A stretch of 15,378 nucleotides of DNA from CAZHPY01 sp964534705 (lineage in GTDB: Bacteria > Omnitrophota > Gorgyraeia > 2-01-FULL-45-10): the NCBI GenBank assembly GCA_964534705.1, contig CAZHPY010000036.1, forward strand, positions 1-15,378, written 5' to 3'. Below the pieces are notes generated by a model that worked only from the letters and a program-made list of their open reading frames with translations, was not told the origin of the DNA and did not search any database. The position numbers and the translations under genes are program-made. Every line of letters begins with the position of its first letter. The first letter of the stretch is position 1. Below, piece after piece: positions 1 through 6,719 of the stretch.

Positions 1-68
1 TAAGGTTCGCCATAAGAGAAGGCGGACACACCGTTGGCGCGGGAGTCGTAACAGAGATAATAGAATAG
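1..68 (+). CDS. tuf: Elongation factor Tu, C-terminal end (partial)
   Basis: Reading from base 3, the last 21 codons encode RFAIREGGHTVGAGVVTEIIE and then TAG. This is the invariant C-terminal strand of EF-Tu domain 3 (the E. coli counterpart begins RFAIREGGRTVGAGVV). EF-Tu is the GTPase that delivers aminoacyl-tRNA to the ribosomal A site. Only the end of the gene lies in the window; the GTPase domain is upstream. Its place directly before rpsJ is the usual str/S10 junction. One minor difference is His where Arg is common in the EGGRTVG stretch. Confidence 0.95.
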   Translation, partial: RFAIREGGHTVGAGVVTEIIE

Positions 69-70
69 AT

Positions 71-139
71 TAGTATTGCGTAGTGTGTATTGAGTATTGC
101 GTATCATGCTCAATACCCAATACTCGATACTCAATACTA
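71..139. repeat. Inverted 7-bp-period repeat arrays forming a long hairpin between tuf and rpsJ
   Basis: On the minus strand, bases 71-103 read as heptamers: tacgcaa, tactcaa, tacacac, tacgcaa, tacta. On the plus strand, bases 107-139 read as tgctcaa, tacccaa, tactcga, tactcaa, tacta. The two arrays face each other. Bases 87-104 pair with 120-137 as about 18 bp, including a perfect 11-bp core (gtattgagtat, 87-97, with atactcaatac, 127-137), one mismatch (100/124) and one possible G-U pair (98/126). The loop is about 15 nt. There is no T-run after it, so it does not look like an intrinsic terminator. It occupies most of the tuf-rpsJ gap. Confidence 0.85.
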
Positions 140-162
140 AAAATCGTAGAAAGACTGACTAA

Positions 163-480
163 ATGGCTCAAAAAGAACAGCAGCAAAAAATCAGGATAAA
201 GTTAATGGCCTATGACCATAGGTTGCTGGACCTTTCGGCAGAGGAAATAGTCGAGACAGCAAAACGTACGGGGGCAAATGTGGCCGGACCAATACCTCTT
301 CCGACTAAGAGGGAAGTATTTACGGTCCTCAGGTCGCCGCATGTCGACAAAAAATCGAGGGAACAGTTCCAGATCAAGACACACAAGAGGATACTCGATA
401 TTGTCAACCCGACTTCAAAAACTATAGATGCGCTGAAGAAGTTGGATCTGCCGGCTGGCGTATACGTGGAGATAAAGTAA
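163..480 (+). CDS. rpsJ: Small ribosomal subunit protein S10
   Basis: This 105-residue protein matches the usual S10 length and fold. It has an N-terminal strand (KIRIKLMAYDHRLLD), a helix (AEEIVETAKRTGANVAGPIPLPTKREVFTVLRSPHVDK) and the conserved segment REQFQIKTHKRILDI. The protruding loop binds the 30S head; the family also serves as NusE in transcription antitermination. The ATG directly follows a TAA at 160-162, and a weak purine run (gaaag, 149-153) is the only candidate ribosome-binding site. It is the first gene of the S10 cluster and lies 2 nt before rplC. The N-terminal Gln/Lys tract (AQKEQQQK) is a small extension. Confidence 0.98.
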   Translation: MAQKEQQQKIRIKLMAYDHRLLDLSAEEIVETAKRTGANVAGPIPLPTKREVFTVLRSPHVDKKSREQFQIKTHKRILDIVNPTSKTIDALKKLDLPAGVYVEIK

Positions 481-482
481 TC

Positions 483-1202
483 ATGGTAGGACTATTAGGA
501 AAAAAGGTAGGCATGGTGCATATATTTGATGAGAACGGCAGGATAACGCCGGCCACGCTCATCGAAGCAGGACCGTGTTATGTTGTTCAGGTGAAGACGA
601 AAGAGTCGGACGGCTATAGCGCTATCCAGATAGGTTTTGACGCCCAGAAGGCGCGTTTGGTAAAAAAACCCGAAGCAGGCCATTTTAAAAAGTCCGGCGT
701 TAATGTCCTTAAGTTCATAAAAGAAATAAGGCTGAACGATGTATCCGGTTATAAAGTCGGGCAAAAAATAGAAACGGACCTTTTTGCAAAAGGCGATTTT
801 GTAGATGTAACGGGCACGTCGATCGGAAGAGGGTTCCAGGGCGGTGTCAGGAGATGGGGCTGGAAAGGCGGTCCTTCGGGGCACGGTTCAATGTTCCACA
901 GGGCTGTCGGTTCTATACAGTCAGGCGCAAGGCTTGGAAGAGTTACAAAAGGCCACCACTTGCCGGGACACATGGGTGTCGACAGGGTCACGATACAGAA
1001 TCTGGAAGTGATAAAGGTCGATAAAGAGAATAACCTTTTGGTTGTAAAGGGCGCTGTGCCGGGGCATAAGAATAGTTATCTTATGGTAAGAGAAGCCAAG
1101 AAGATGCCCAAAGGTTTTATTAAACATAAAGTTGTTGTCCAGACACCCAAGAAGGGCGCTAAAGGCCCGGGTGGAGGACAGGCAGCAGCAAAGAAAAAAT
1201 AG
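483..1202 (+). CDS. rplC: Large ribosomal subunit protein L3
   Basis: This 239-residue L3 is slightly longer than the common 205-215 residues because of a basic Gly/Ala/Lys tail (about residues 222-239). Hallmarks are the N-terminal LLGKKVGMVHIF, the central GTSIGRGFQGGVRRW, and GHGSMFHRAVGSIQSGARLGR leading into the loop that reaches toward the peptidyl-transferase centre. At the position where E. coli L3 has the Gln methylated by PrmB (MAGQMG), this protein has His (LPGHMG, His163), so no such methylation is expected. L3 is an early 23S-binding assembly protein. The gene starts 2 nt after rpsJ and is probably translationally coupled to it. Confidence 0.98.
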   Translation: MVGLLGKKVGMVHIFDENGRITPATLIEAGPCYVVQVKTKESDGYSAIQIGFDAQKARLVKKPEAGHFKKSGVNVLKFIKEIRLNDVSGYKVGQKIETDLFAKGDFVDVTGTSIGRGFQGGVRRWGWKGGPSGHGSMFHRAVGSIQSGARLGRVTKGHHLPGHMGVDRVTIQNLEVIKVDKENNLLVVKGAVPGHKNSYLMVREAKKMPKGFIKHKVVVQTPKKGAKGPGGGQAAAKKK

Positions 1203-1262
1203 CGTATAGGGCATAGCGATTAGCGAATAGAAAACTTACTATACGCTATACGCTAACCGCTA
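1200..1262. repeat. Inverted 7-bp-period repeat arrays, imperfect hairpin between rplC and rplD
   Basis: The left array reads tagcgta, tagggca, tagcgat, tagcgaa, tag (1200-1230). The right array reads tatacgc, tatacgc, taaccgc, ta (1240-1261). The right array is the reverse complement of the TAGCGNN heptamer, so the two halves fold together: 1211-1230 with 1239-1258 gives 15 of 20 complementary positions around an 8-nt loop (1231-1238). The first heptamer overlaps the rplC stop codon. The organisation matches that of the tuf-rpsJ gap, though the heptamer sequence differs. No terminator-like T-run follows. Confidence 0.8.
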
Positions 1263-1283
1263 AAATAGAAGTAAGAGAGTAAA

Positions 1284-1952
1284 ATGACTACTAAAAAGCA
1301 AGCAAAGACAGAGGCGAAGAAAACGATATCAGCTATACCGATATTCAATTCCAAAGGGCAGAAGGTAGATAAATTCGAGCTCAACAAGGAATTGTTTACC
1401 GGGGAAGTCAATAAAGGCGTTTTATACCAGTTCATAAGGATGTATAACGCGAATCAGCGCGGCGGTAACGCATCTACCAAGACCAGGGGCGATGTTTCCG
1501 GCGGCGGAAAAAAACCCTGGAGGCAGAAAGGCACCGGAAGGGCAAGAGCAGGATCTACGAGGTCTCCTTTATGGAGAGGCGGCGGTAAGGTTTTCGGTCC
1601 GCACCCGAGGGATTTCCATTATGACATACCGAAAAAGATCAAAAAGCTCGCTCTTCTCTCATCGCTTAATTCGAAGATCCTGGATGAGAAGCTGATAGGC
1701 ATCGATGCCATAGTCCTTGCTGAGCCAAAGACTAAACAGTTCCAGGCCATACTCAATGCGCTTAAATTAGAAGGTAAGTCCTTATTTGTGCTCGATGCAG
1801 TAGATGCAAAGACAAAAAGGGCTTCAAGGAATATCGGCAGCGTTACGCTGAGGAATTATAAGGATTTTAATCCAGTAGATGTTATGAATTGCAATACTGT
1901 TATAATGTCAAAAGTTGCATTAGAAAAGATCCCGGAACGACTTAAGGCTTAA
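1284..1952 (+). CDS. rplD: Large ribosomal subunit protein L4
   Basis: This 222-residue L4 begins with a short basic leader (TTKKQAKTEAKK) before the globular domain. Residues 60-105 form the extended loop that lines the polypeptide exit tunnel, with the typical NASTKTRGDVSGGGKKPWRQKGTG followed by RARAGSTRSPLWRGGGKVFGPHPRDFHY. L4 binds 23S rRNA domain I and in E. coli represses its own S10 operon. No recognisable E. coli-type S10 leader is visible here. Its ATG lies 81 nt after rplC, behind a repeat hairpin, with a purine-rich site (aagagag). It is followed after 12 nt by rplW. Confidence 0.98.
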   Translation: MTTKKQAKTEAKKTISAIPIFNSKGQKVDKFELNKELFTGEVNKGVLYQFIRMYNANQRGGNASTKTRGDVSGGGKKPWRQKGTGRARAGSTRSPLWRGGGKVFGPHPRDFHYDIPKKIKKLALLSSLNSKILDEKLIGIDAIVLAEPKTKQFQAILNALKLEGKSLFVLDAVDAKTKRASRNIGSVTLRNYKDFNPVDVMNCNTVIMSKVALEKIPERLKA

Positions 1953-1964
1953 AGAGGTAGGCAA

Positions 1965-2243
1965 ATGAAAAATCCGCATGATATAGTAAAAGGTTTACTG
2001 AGGACAGAAAAAGGCTCTAATATGATGGTTTCTAACAAGTACACATTCTGGGTCGATTCTGTCGCTAATAAGATAGAAATACGCAAGGCTGTTGAAGGCA
2101 TATACAAGGTAAAAGTGAATAATGTAAATACTCTCGTTGTTAAGGGCAAGCCGAAAAGGGTAAGATATACGATGGGAAAGACTTCCGATTGGAAAAAGGC
2201 GATCGTAACCCTTAAAGCGGGAGAAAAGATAGACGTAGTTTAA
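1965..2243 (+). CDS. rplW: Large ribosomal subunit protein L23
   Basis: This 92-residue L23 has the expected opening (DIVKGLLRTEKG), the conserved YTFWVDSVANKIEIRKAVEGIYKVKV segment that packs on 23S domain III, and a basic GKPKRVRYTMGKTSDWKKAIVTL region. It sits at the exit-tunnel rim and is the docking site for signal recognition particle and trigger factor. AAGAGGTAGGC provides a Shine-Dalgarno before the ATG. The 36-nt gap to rplB holds a weak 7-nt periodicity (agttgag, agttcgg, agtaaag at 2246-2266). Confidence 0.98.
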   Translation: MKNPHDIVKGLLRTEKGSNMMVSNKYTFWVDSVANKIEIRKAVEGIYKVKVNNVNTLVVKGKPKRVRYTMGKTSDWKKAIVTLKAGEKIDVV

Positions 2244-2279
2244 TAAGTTGAGAGTTCGGAGTAAAGGAAAGAAAGTAAA

Positions 2280-3101
2280 ATGGGAATAAAGAAATATAAA
2301 CCAACAACACCAGGATTAAGATGGACGGCTCTGTCGGATTTCAGCGAGATCACCAAGGGTAAGCCTGAAAAGGCCCTTTTGGCCCCGCTAAAGAAATCGG
2401 GCGGAAGAAATTCTTACGGCCGCATCACGTCAAGGCACAGAGGCGGCGGTCATAAGCGTATGTACAGGCTGGTAGATTTCAAGCGTGACAAATTAGACAT
2501 ACCGGCAAAAGTAATAGCGATCGAATATGACCCTAACAGGTCGGCGCGGCTGGCGCTGCTGCAGTATACCGATGGAGAAAAGCGTTACATAATAGCGCCC
2601 GTAGGGGTCAATGTTAATGACGAATTGATATCGAGCAAGGCCGCGGAGATCAAAGTGGGTAATGCGGCACCGTTAGAAACGATACCGCCAGGTATACCGA
2701 TCCATAATGTAGAATTCAGGAAAGGTGCCGGAGCCAGGATCGCCCGGTCAGCGGGAAACGCATGTGTCATAATGGCGAAAGAAGGCGGATTTGCCCATGT
2801 TAAACTTCCCAGTGGAGAGATAAGGCTCATAGGATTGGATTGCTACGCCACCATAGGGCAGGTGGGCAATATAGAACACGAAGCGATCTCCATAGGTAAG
2901 GCAGGGCGTTCAAGATGGATGGGGAAACGTCCTTATTCGAGAGGCGTTGCGAAGAACCCGCATGATCATCCGATGGGTGGCGGTGAAGGTAAGGCATCAG
3001 GCGGATTACCCAGAAGCCCGTGGGGACAGTACGCAAAGGGCCTTAAGACAAGGCACCGTAAGAAACATTCCAATATGTATATAGTGAAGAGGAGAAAGTA
3101 A
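2280..3101 (+). CDS. rplB: Large ribosomal subunit protein L2
   Basis: This protein has 273 residues, the standard bacterial L2 length. It has the N-terminal KKYKPTTPGLR, the OB-fold with ITSRHRGGGHKR (about 50-60), an SH3-like domain, and the C-terminal loop NPHDHPMGGGEGKASGG that reaches the peptidyl-transferase centre. The His of the DHP triplet (His230, E. coli His229 in mature numbering) is kept. The second His of the common DHPH motif is Met232, a variant I recall from other phyla. L2 is needed for subunit association. Its TAA overlaps the rpsS ATG by one base (TAATG), implying coupled translation. Confidence 0.98.
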   Translation: MGIKKYKPTTPGLRWTALSDFSEITKGKPEKALLAPLKKSGGRNSYGRITSRHRGGGHKRMYRLVDFKRDKLDIPAKVIAIEYDPNRSARLALLQYTDGEKRYIIAPVGVNVNDELISSKAAEIKVGNAAPLETIPPGIPIHNVEFRKGAGARIARSAGNACVIMAKEGGFAHVKLPSGEIRLIGLDCYATIGQVGNIEHEAISIGKAGRSRWMGKRPYSRGVAKNPHDHPMGGGEGKASGGLPRSPWGQYAKGLKTRHRKKHSNMYIVKRRK

Positions 3102-3385
3102 TGTCAAGATCTACCAAAAAAGGTCCGTTTGTAGATGAGAAGCTTCTGATAAAAGTGCAGAAGTCCACCATGGCAGGCGATAAAAAGCCGATAAAGACAT
3201 GGGCGAGAAGGTCCGTTATAACTCCTGATTTTGTGGGGGTCACGTTATCGGTATATAACGGCAGGAAATTCCTTCCCGTATATGTTACAGAAAATATGGT
3301 AGGTCATAAGGTTGGTGAATTCGCGCCTACAAGAACGTTCAAGAAACACGGCGCGGCTACGGAAGTATCAAGGGAGTTAACATAA
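3101..3385 (+). CDS. rpsS: Small ribosomal subunit protein S19
   Basis: This 94-residue S19 shows the usual SRSTKKGPFVDEKLL start, the WARRSVITPDFVG core and the VGHKVGEFAPTRTFKKHG C-terminal part that binds 16S rRNA in the 30S head and contacts S13 and the A-site tRNA. The start overlaps the rplB stop by one nucleotide, with AGGAG upstream inside the rplB end. A 3-nt gap separates it from rplV. Confidence 0.98.
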   Translation: MSRSTKKGPFVDEKLLIKVQKSTMAGDKKPIKTWARRSVITPDFVGVTLSVYNGRKFLPVYVTENMVGHKVGEFAPTRTFKKHGAATEVSRELT

Positions 3386-3388
3386 AAA

Positions 3389-3880
3389 ATGGTCTCAAAA
3401 GCTATTTTAAGATATGTAAGGCTTTCACCGAGAAAATTCAGGCTTATTGTTCCTTTAGTCAAGGGTAAAAGAGCGGAAGAAGCGATAGCGATCCTTACCG
3501 GCGTAAAGAAGAGGGCTTCGGAATATGGCATTGCGCTGTTAAAATCCGCCATAGCTAACGCAAGAGTAAAAGTCCAGGGTATAGATACATCCACTTTGTA
3601 TATATCCAAACTTATAGCGGATCCGGGACCGATGCTTAAAAGGTTCCGCGCGGCATCCATGGGCAGGGCGGGTTCCATACATAAGCATACGAGCCACCTC
3701 ACGATAGAATTGGACGAGATAAAGACGGAAGGCGCCCATACGGCGCATCATGAAGGTAAGGCCGCAGCTGCAAAAGAGCCTAAAATAAAAAAAGTAAAAA
3801 CCGCAACGGTTGCGAAAAAGGAAACTAAGGAAAAAGAGAGCGCGCAGAAAGAAAAAAAGCCGCGGACGCATAAAAAATAA
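3389..3880 (+). CDS. rplV: Large ribosomal subunit protein L22 with long lysine-rich C-terminal tail
   Basis: Residues 1-110 form a complete L22: AILRYVRLSPRKFRLI, the LLKSAIANA helix, and the tunnel hairpin around GPMLKRFRAASMGRAGSIHKHTSHLTIEL. Standard L22 ends near there. This one continues about 53 residues (111-163) with a low-complexity Lys/Glu/Ala tail that is probably disordered. L22 binds 23S domains and narrows the exit tunnel, and its hairpin is the usual site of macrolide-resistance changes; nothing unusual is seen in it. The start lies 3 nt after rpsS, and rpsC follows after 12 nt with a GAGGAA site. Confidence 0.97.
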   Translation: MVSKAILRYVRLSPRKFRLIVPLVKGKRAEEAIAILTGVKKRASEYGIALLKSAIANARVKVQGIDTSTLYISKLIADPGPMLKRFRAASMGRAGSIHKHTSHLTIELDEIKTEGAHTAHHEGKAAAAKEPKIKKVKTATVAKKETKEKESAQKEKKPRTHKK

Positions 3881-3892
3881 AGAGGAAGAATA

Positions 3893-4570
3893 ATGGGTCA
3901 AAAAGTTCATCCATATGGATTCAGGGTCGGGTATATATATGATTGGAAATCGAGGTGGTTTTCCAATAAATATGATTTTCCGAAATTACTGATAGAAGAC
4001 ATCAAGCTGAAGAAACACATAAAGAAGGCCCTTGCGTCGGCAGCGGTATCGAAGGTCGAAGTGGAGAGGGCAAGCGAAAAGATACGCGTGCTTATATTCA
4101 GCGCAAGGCCGGGTATTATAATAGGCAGGCGCGGAGCGGAGATCGAGAAATTAAAGGACGAACTTCGCGCTATAACGGGCAAAGAGGTTATCATAGATAT
4201 AAAAGAGGTAAAGAACCCGAGCATTGACGCTCAGCTGGTGGCGGAGAATATCGCCGTTCAGATAGAAAAACGTATTCCCCATAAACGGGCAATGAAGAAG
4301 GCCATCCAGAGCGCGCTGGATTCAGGCGCGCGTGGAGCAAAGATAATATGCAGCGGCAGGCTTGGAGGCGCTGAAATAGCAAGGCGCGAAAGCTACCGTA
4401 TCGGTTCGATACCTTCCCAGACGTTGAGGGCGGATGTCGATTATGGTTTTACCGAAGCGCTTACAAAATATGGCCTTATAGGCATTAAGGTGTGGATCTA
4501 TAAAGGCGACAAGATACTGGATAAGCAGGAAGAAGAAACACCCGAAGAAAAGAAAACCACGAAGCTTTAA
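3893..4570 (+). CDS. rpsC: Small ribosomal subunit protein S3
   Basis: This 225-residue S3 starts MGQKVHPYGFRVG. Its type II KH domain carries the GXXG loop as GRRG at residues 78-81 (ARPGIIIGRRGAEIEKL). The C-terminal domain has SGRLGGAEIARRESY and the TLRADVDYG segment. The basic patch near HKRAMKKA (about 130-137) corresponds to the mRNA-entry residues linked to helicase activity in E. coli. The C-terminus is a short acidic/basic tail (residues 212-225). S3 forms the mRNA entry site with S4 and S5. It is preceded by GAGGAA and followed after 15 nt by rplP. Confidence 0.98.
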   Translation: MGQKVHPYGFRVGYIYDWKSRWFSNKYDFPKLLIEDIKLKKHIKKALASAAVSKVEVERASEKIRVLIFSARPGIIIGRRGAEIEKLKDELRAITGKEVIIDIKEVKNPSIDAQLVAENIAVQIEKRIPHKRAMKKAIQSALDSGARGAKIICSGRLGGAEIARRESYRIGSIPSQTLRADVDYGFTEALTKYGLIGIKVWIYKGDKILDKQEEETPEEKKTTKL

Positions 4571-4585
4571 GAAACGAGGAAAAAA

Positions 4586-4999
4586 ATGGCGATGATGCCC
4601 AAAAGAGTAAAATTCAGAAAAGCCCAGCGCGGCAGGCGCTTAGGGACCTCATTCAGAGGCGCTACGCTTTCATTCGGTGAGTTTGGACTGAAGGCGCTTG
4701 AAAATGGCTGGCTAAGCGATAGGCAGATAGAGGCTGCCAGGGTCACGTTGACGCGCCATCTTAAGGGCGGCGGTAAGATATGGATAAGGGTTTTCCCCGA
4801 CCATCCGGTTACAAAAAAGCCGGCTGAAACAAGGATGGGTAAGGGCAAGGGCGATCCAAGCCACTGGGTAGCGGTGGTAAAAAAGGGCAAGATACTTTTT
4901 GAGATGGACGGCGTACCCATTGAAATGGCAAAGACTTCCATGAGGGTAGCCGCGTTCAAGATACCATTACGGACTAAATTCATAACGAGGCATGGTTAA
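4586..4999 (+). CDS. rplP: Large ribosomal subunit protein L16
   Basis: This 137-residue L16 begins MAMMPKRVKFRKAQRGRR and contains the conserved GKIWIRVFPDHPVTKKPAETRMGKGKG stretch. The Arg before MGKGKG corresponds to the residue hydroxylated in E. coli L16. L16 organises the A-tRNA and 5S/23S region near the peptidyl-transferase centre. The first ATG (4586) has ACGAGG upstream at good spacing; the Met codons at positions 3 and 4 are alternatives that would trim only two or three residues. The stop (4997-4999) lies 1 nt before the preferred rpmC start. Confidence 0.98.
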   Translation: MAMMPKRVKFRKAQRGRRLGTSFRGATLSFGEFGLKALENGWLSDRQIEAARVTLTRHLKGGGKIWIRVFPDHPVTKKPAETRMGKGKGDPSHWVAVVKKGKILFEMDGVPIEMAKTSMRVAAFKIPLRTKFITRHG

Positions 5000-5000
5000 A

Positions 5001-5201
5001 ATGATAAAGGCAAATGAATTGAGAAACATGACAGTAGACGAAATACGGATCAAGGAAGAGGGCCTTAAAAAAGAGCTCTATGCGTTGAGGTCCGAGGTTG
5101 AGGCTGGAAGGGTCGAAAAGCCCCACAAAATAAACGAGATCCGCAGGGCAATAGCGCGCTGCGAAACGATCATTCAGGAGAAGGGTAATGCAAAAAAGTA
5201 G
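5001..5201 (+). CDS. rpmC: Large ribosomal subunit protein L29
   Basis: This is a 66-residue two-helix protein starting MIKANELRNMTVDEIRIKEE, with the conserved LKKELYALRSEVEAGRVEKPHKINEIRRAIAR. L29 sits at the tunnel exit beside L23 and contributes to SRP and trigger-factor docking. An in-frame ATG at 4992 overlaps rplP and would add three residues (MVK). I prefer 5001 because the GAGG at 4987-4990 is 10 nt from it but only 1 nt from the upstream ATG. The gene's end overlaps the rpsQ start by 14 nt. Confidence 0.95.
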   Translation: MIKANELRNMTVDEIRIKEEGLKKELYALRSEVEAGRVEKPHKINEIRRAIARCETIIQEKGNAKK

Positions 5202-5454
5202 CGATAGGAATATGCGCAAGACGCGGATAGGCGTGGTCAAGAGCAATAAGATGAATAAAACGATCAGCGTTGTCGTAGATAAGGTAGGCAACCACCCTGT
5301 TTATAACAAGCTCATGAGGAGCAAAGCCACTTTTAAAGCGCACGACGAGAAGAATGAAGCAAAAATAGGGGATACGGTAAAGATCGAAGAGACAAGGCCC
5401 ATCTCTAAGACCAAGAGATGGAGATTGGTCGAAATAATAAAGAAGCAAGTTTAA
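5188..5454 (+). CDS. rpsQ: Small ribosomal subunit protein S17
   Basis: This 88-residue OB-fold protein has the usual S17 pattern RKTRIGVVKSNKMNKTISV, then HPVYNKLMRSKATFKAHDE and GDTVKIEETRPISKTKRWRLVEI. It is an early 16S-binding protein of the 30S body. The ATG at 5188 lies inside the last codons of rpmC, with AGGAGAAGGG just upstream. It gives the SDRNMRK opening that matches the family's short N-terminus better than the internal ATG at 5212. The 14-nt overlap with rpmC suggests reinitiation coupling. Confidence 0.96.
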   Translation: MQKSSDRNMRKTRIGVVKSNKMNKTISVVVDKVGNHPVYNKLMRSKATFKAHDEKNEAKIGDTVKIEETRPISKTKRWRLVEIIKKQV

Positions 5455-5469
5455 AGTCGAAGGTTTAAT

Positions 5470-5838
5470 ATGATAAGAATGAGAACGATTTTGGATGTAG
5501 CAGATAACACAGGCGCGCGCAAGGCCTCCATGATAGGCGTTATAGGGCGCGGTAACAGGCGCCATGCGAACATAGGGGATATAATAACATGCAACATAAA
5601 GGAAGCTACGCCCGACGCTATTGTTAAGAATCACGAAGTGTGCAAAGGGGTCGTTGTAAGGACCGCCTCGCCTATAAAAAGGCCCGATGGAAGCATTCTA
5701 AGGTTCGACAGGAACGCGATCGTTATTATCGACCTGCAGATGAACCCGAGAGGGACGAGGATATTCGGCCCTGTCGCAAGAGAGCTGAGGGATAAGAATT
5801 TCATGAAAATAATCTCTCTTGCCCCGGAGGTCATATAA
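5470..5838 (+). CDS. rplN: Large ribosomal subunit protein L14
   Basis: This 122-residue L14 has exactly the normal length. It shows the MIRMRTILDVADNTGARKASMIGV start, GDIITCNIKEATPD, the KRPDGSILRFDRNAIVII region and the C-terminal GTRIFGPVARELRDKNFMKIISLAPEVI. It binds 23S rRNA at the subunit interface, forming bridge contacts with 16S h14. As the first gene of the spc portion it starts only 15 nt after rpsQ, so there is no room for an independent promoter region. The rplX Shine-Dalgarno (GGAGG) lies inside its last codons. Confidence 0.98.
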   Translation: MIRMRTILDVADNTGARKASMIGVIGRGNRRHANIGDIITCNIKEATPDAIVKNHEVCKGVVVRTASPIKRPDGSILRFDRNAIVIIDLQMNPRGTRIFGPVARELRDKNFMKIISLAPEVI

Positions 5839-5839
5839 A

Positions 5840-6154
5840 ATGAACAAGATAAAAAAGAACGATACTGTATATGTCCTTGCAGGAAAGGACAGGGGGAAAA
5901 CAGGCAGGGTATTCAAGGTATATCCAGGCGTGGGAAGGGCCCTTGTCGAGGGTATAAATTACGTAAAGAAACATGCGCGCAAATCTCAGGCAAATCCGCA
6001 GGGCGGCATTGTACAGAAGGAAAGCCCGATACACATTTCAAACCTGGCCCTCCTCTGCAAAACATGCAATAAACCGGCCCGTATCGGCATGAACGTCCTG
6101 GCCGACGGGACCAAGTCAAGATTCTGCAAGCGCTGTAAAGAGGTAATAGCATAA
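5840..6154 (+). CDS. rplX: Large ribosomal subunit protein L24, zinc-ribbon type
   Basis: This is a 104-residue KOW-domain protein (IKKNDTVYVLAGKDRGKTGRVFKV), an early assembly initiator on 23S rRNA. The C-terminal half carries two Cys pairs, C73-x2-C76 and C96-x2-C99, the zinc-binding form of L24. I chose ATG 5840 because a GGAGG at 5826-5830 precedes it by 9 nt and the protein then begins where L24 normally does. An upstream in-frame TTG at 5819 inside rplN would add seven unrelated residues. The stop overlaps the rplE ATG by one base. Confidence 0.97.
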   Translation: MNKIKKNDTVYVLAGKDRGKTGRVFKVYPGVGRALVEGINYVKKHARKSQANPQGGIVQKESPIHISNLALLCKTCNKPARIGMNVLADGTKSRFCKRCKEVIA

Positions 6155-6699
6155 TGGGAAAACCAAGACTACTTGAAACATACAGAAGCAGCATAGTGCC
6201 TGAGATGGTGAAGGCATTCGGCTATAAGAACCAAATGCAGGTCCCCAAAATAAAGAAGATAGTCATAAACGTCGGATTGGGAGAGGCCACGCAGGACATA
6301 AAGATGCTCGAAGCGGCCCAGCACGAACTTGCTGCTATAACAGGCCAGAAGCCGGTTACGACGCGCGCAAAAAAGGCTATTGCTAATTTTAAGATACGAA
6401 AAGGTTCCGCGATCGGCTGTAAAGTCACTTTGAGGCGCTACATGATGTATGAGTTCCTCGACAGGATGATATCTGTCGCTATACCGAGGATCAGGGACTT
6501 CAGGGGGCTGCCCGCGAATTCATTTGACGGTTCCGGGAATTATTCGTTCGGCCTTAATGAGCAGGTCATATTCCCTGAGGTAGATGTTGATAAGGTAATG
6601 AAGACCCACGGGATGGACATAACGATAGTTACAGACGCGAAAAGCGAAAAAGAGGCATTCGAGCTGTTAAAGCTGTTCGGAATGCCGTTTAAAAAGTAA
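6154..6699 (+). CDS. rplE: Large ribosomal subunit protein L5
   Basis: This 181-residue L5 has the conserved KIKKIVINVGLGEA strand, then GQKPVTTRAKKAIANFKIRKG, GCKVTLR, and the PRIRDFRGLPANSFDGSGNYSFGLNEQVIFPEV core. It ends with the MDITIVTDAKSEKEAFELLKLFGMPF module. L5 binds 5S rRNA and contacts P-site tRNA in the central protuberance, working with L18, which is encoded further along. It begins at a TAATG junction with rplX and is followed after 20 nt by rpsN. Confidence 0.98.
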   Translation: MGKPRLLETYRSSIVPEMVKAFGYKNQMQVPKIKKIVINVGLGEATQDIKMLEAAQHELAAITGQKPVTTRAKKAIANFKIRKGSAIGCKVTLRRYMMYEFLDRMISVAIPRIRDFRGLPANSFDGSGNYSFGLNEQVIFPEVDVDKVMKTHGMDITIVTDAKSEKEAFELLKLFGMPFKK

Positions 6700-6719
6700 A
6701 AGAGAAAGACTGATCACAA

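Noticed and set aside
106..162. 18-codon ORF (MLNTQYSILNTKNRRKTD) ending directly before the rpsJ ATG and in frame with it
   Set aside because: It has no Shine-Dalgarno, and most of it is simply the heptamer repeat read as protein. It is in phase by chance until shown otherwise.
2967..2990. L2 His-to-Met change in the DHPH motif (Met232) as a lesion near the peptidyl-transferase centre
   Set aside because: The critical His of DHP is kept, and DHPM is a variant I recall as normal in other bacterial groups such as Bacteroidota.
4992..5000. Upstream ATG for rpmC overlapping rplP
   Set aside because: Its Shine-Dalgarno spacing would be about 1 nt, whereas the same GAGG is 10 nt from ATG 5001, which gives the usual L29 start.
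5819..5839. Upstream in-frame TTG start for rplX
   Set aside because: The strong GGAGG at 5826-5830 serves the ATG at 5840, and the extra residues do not match L24.
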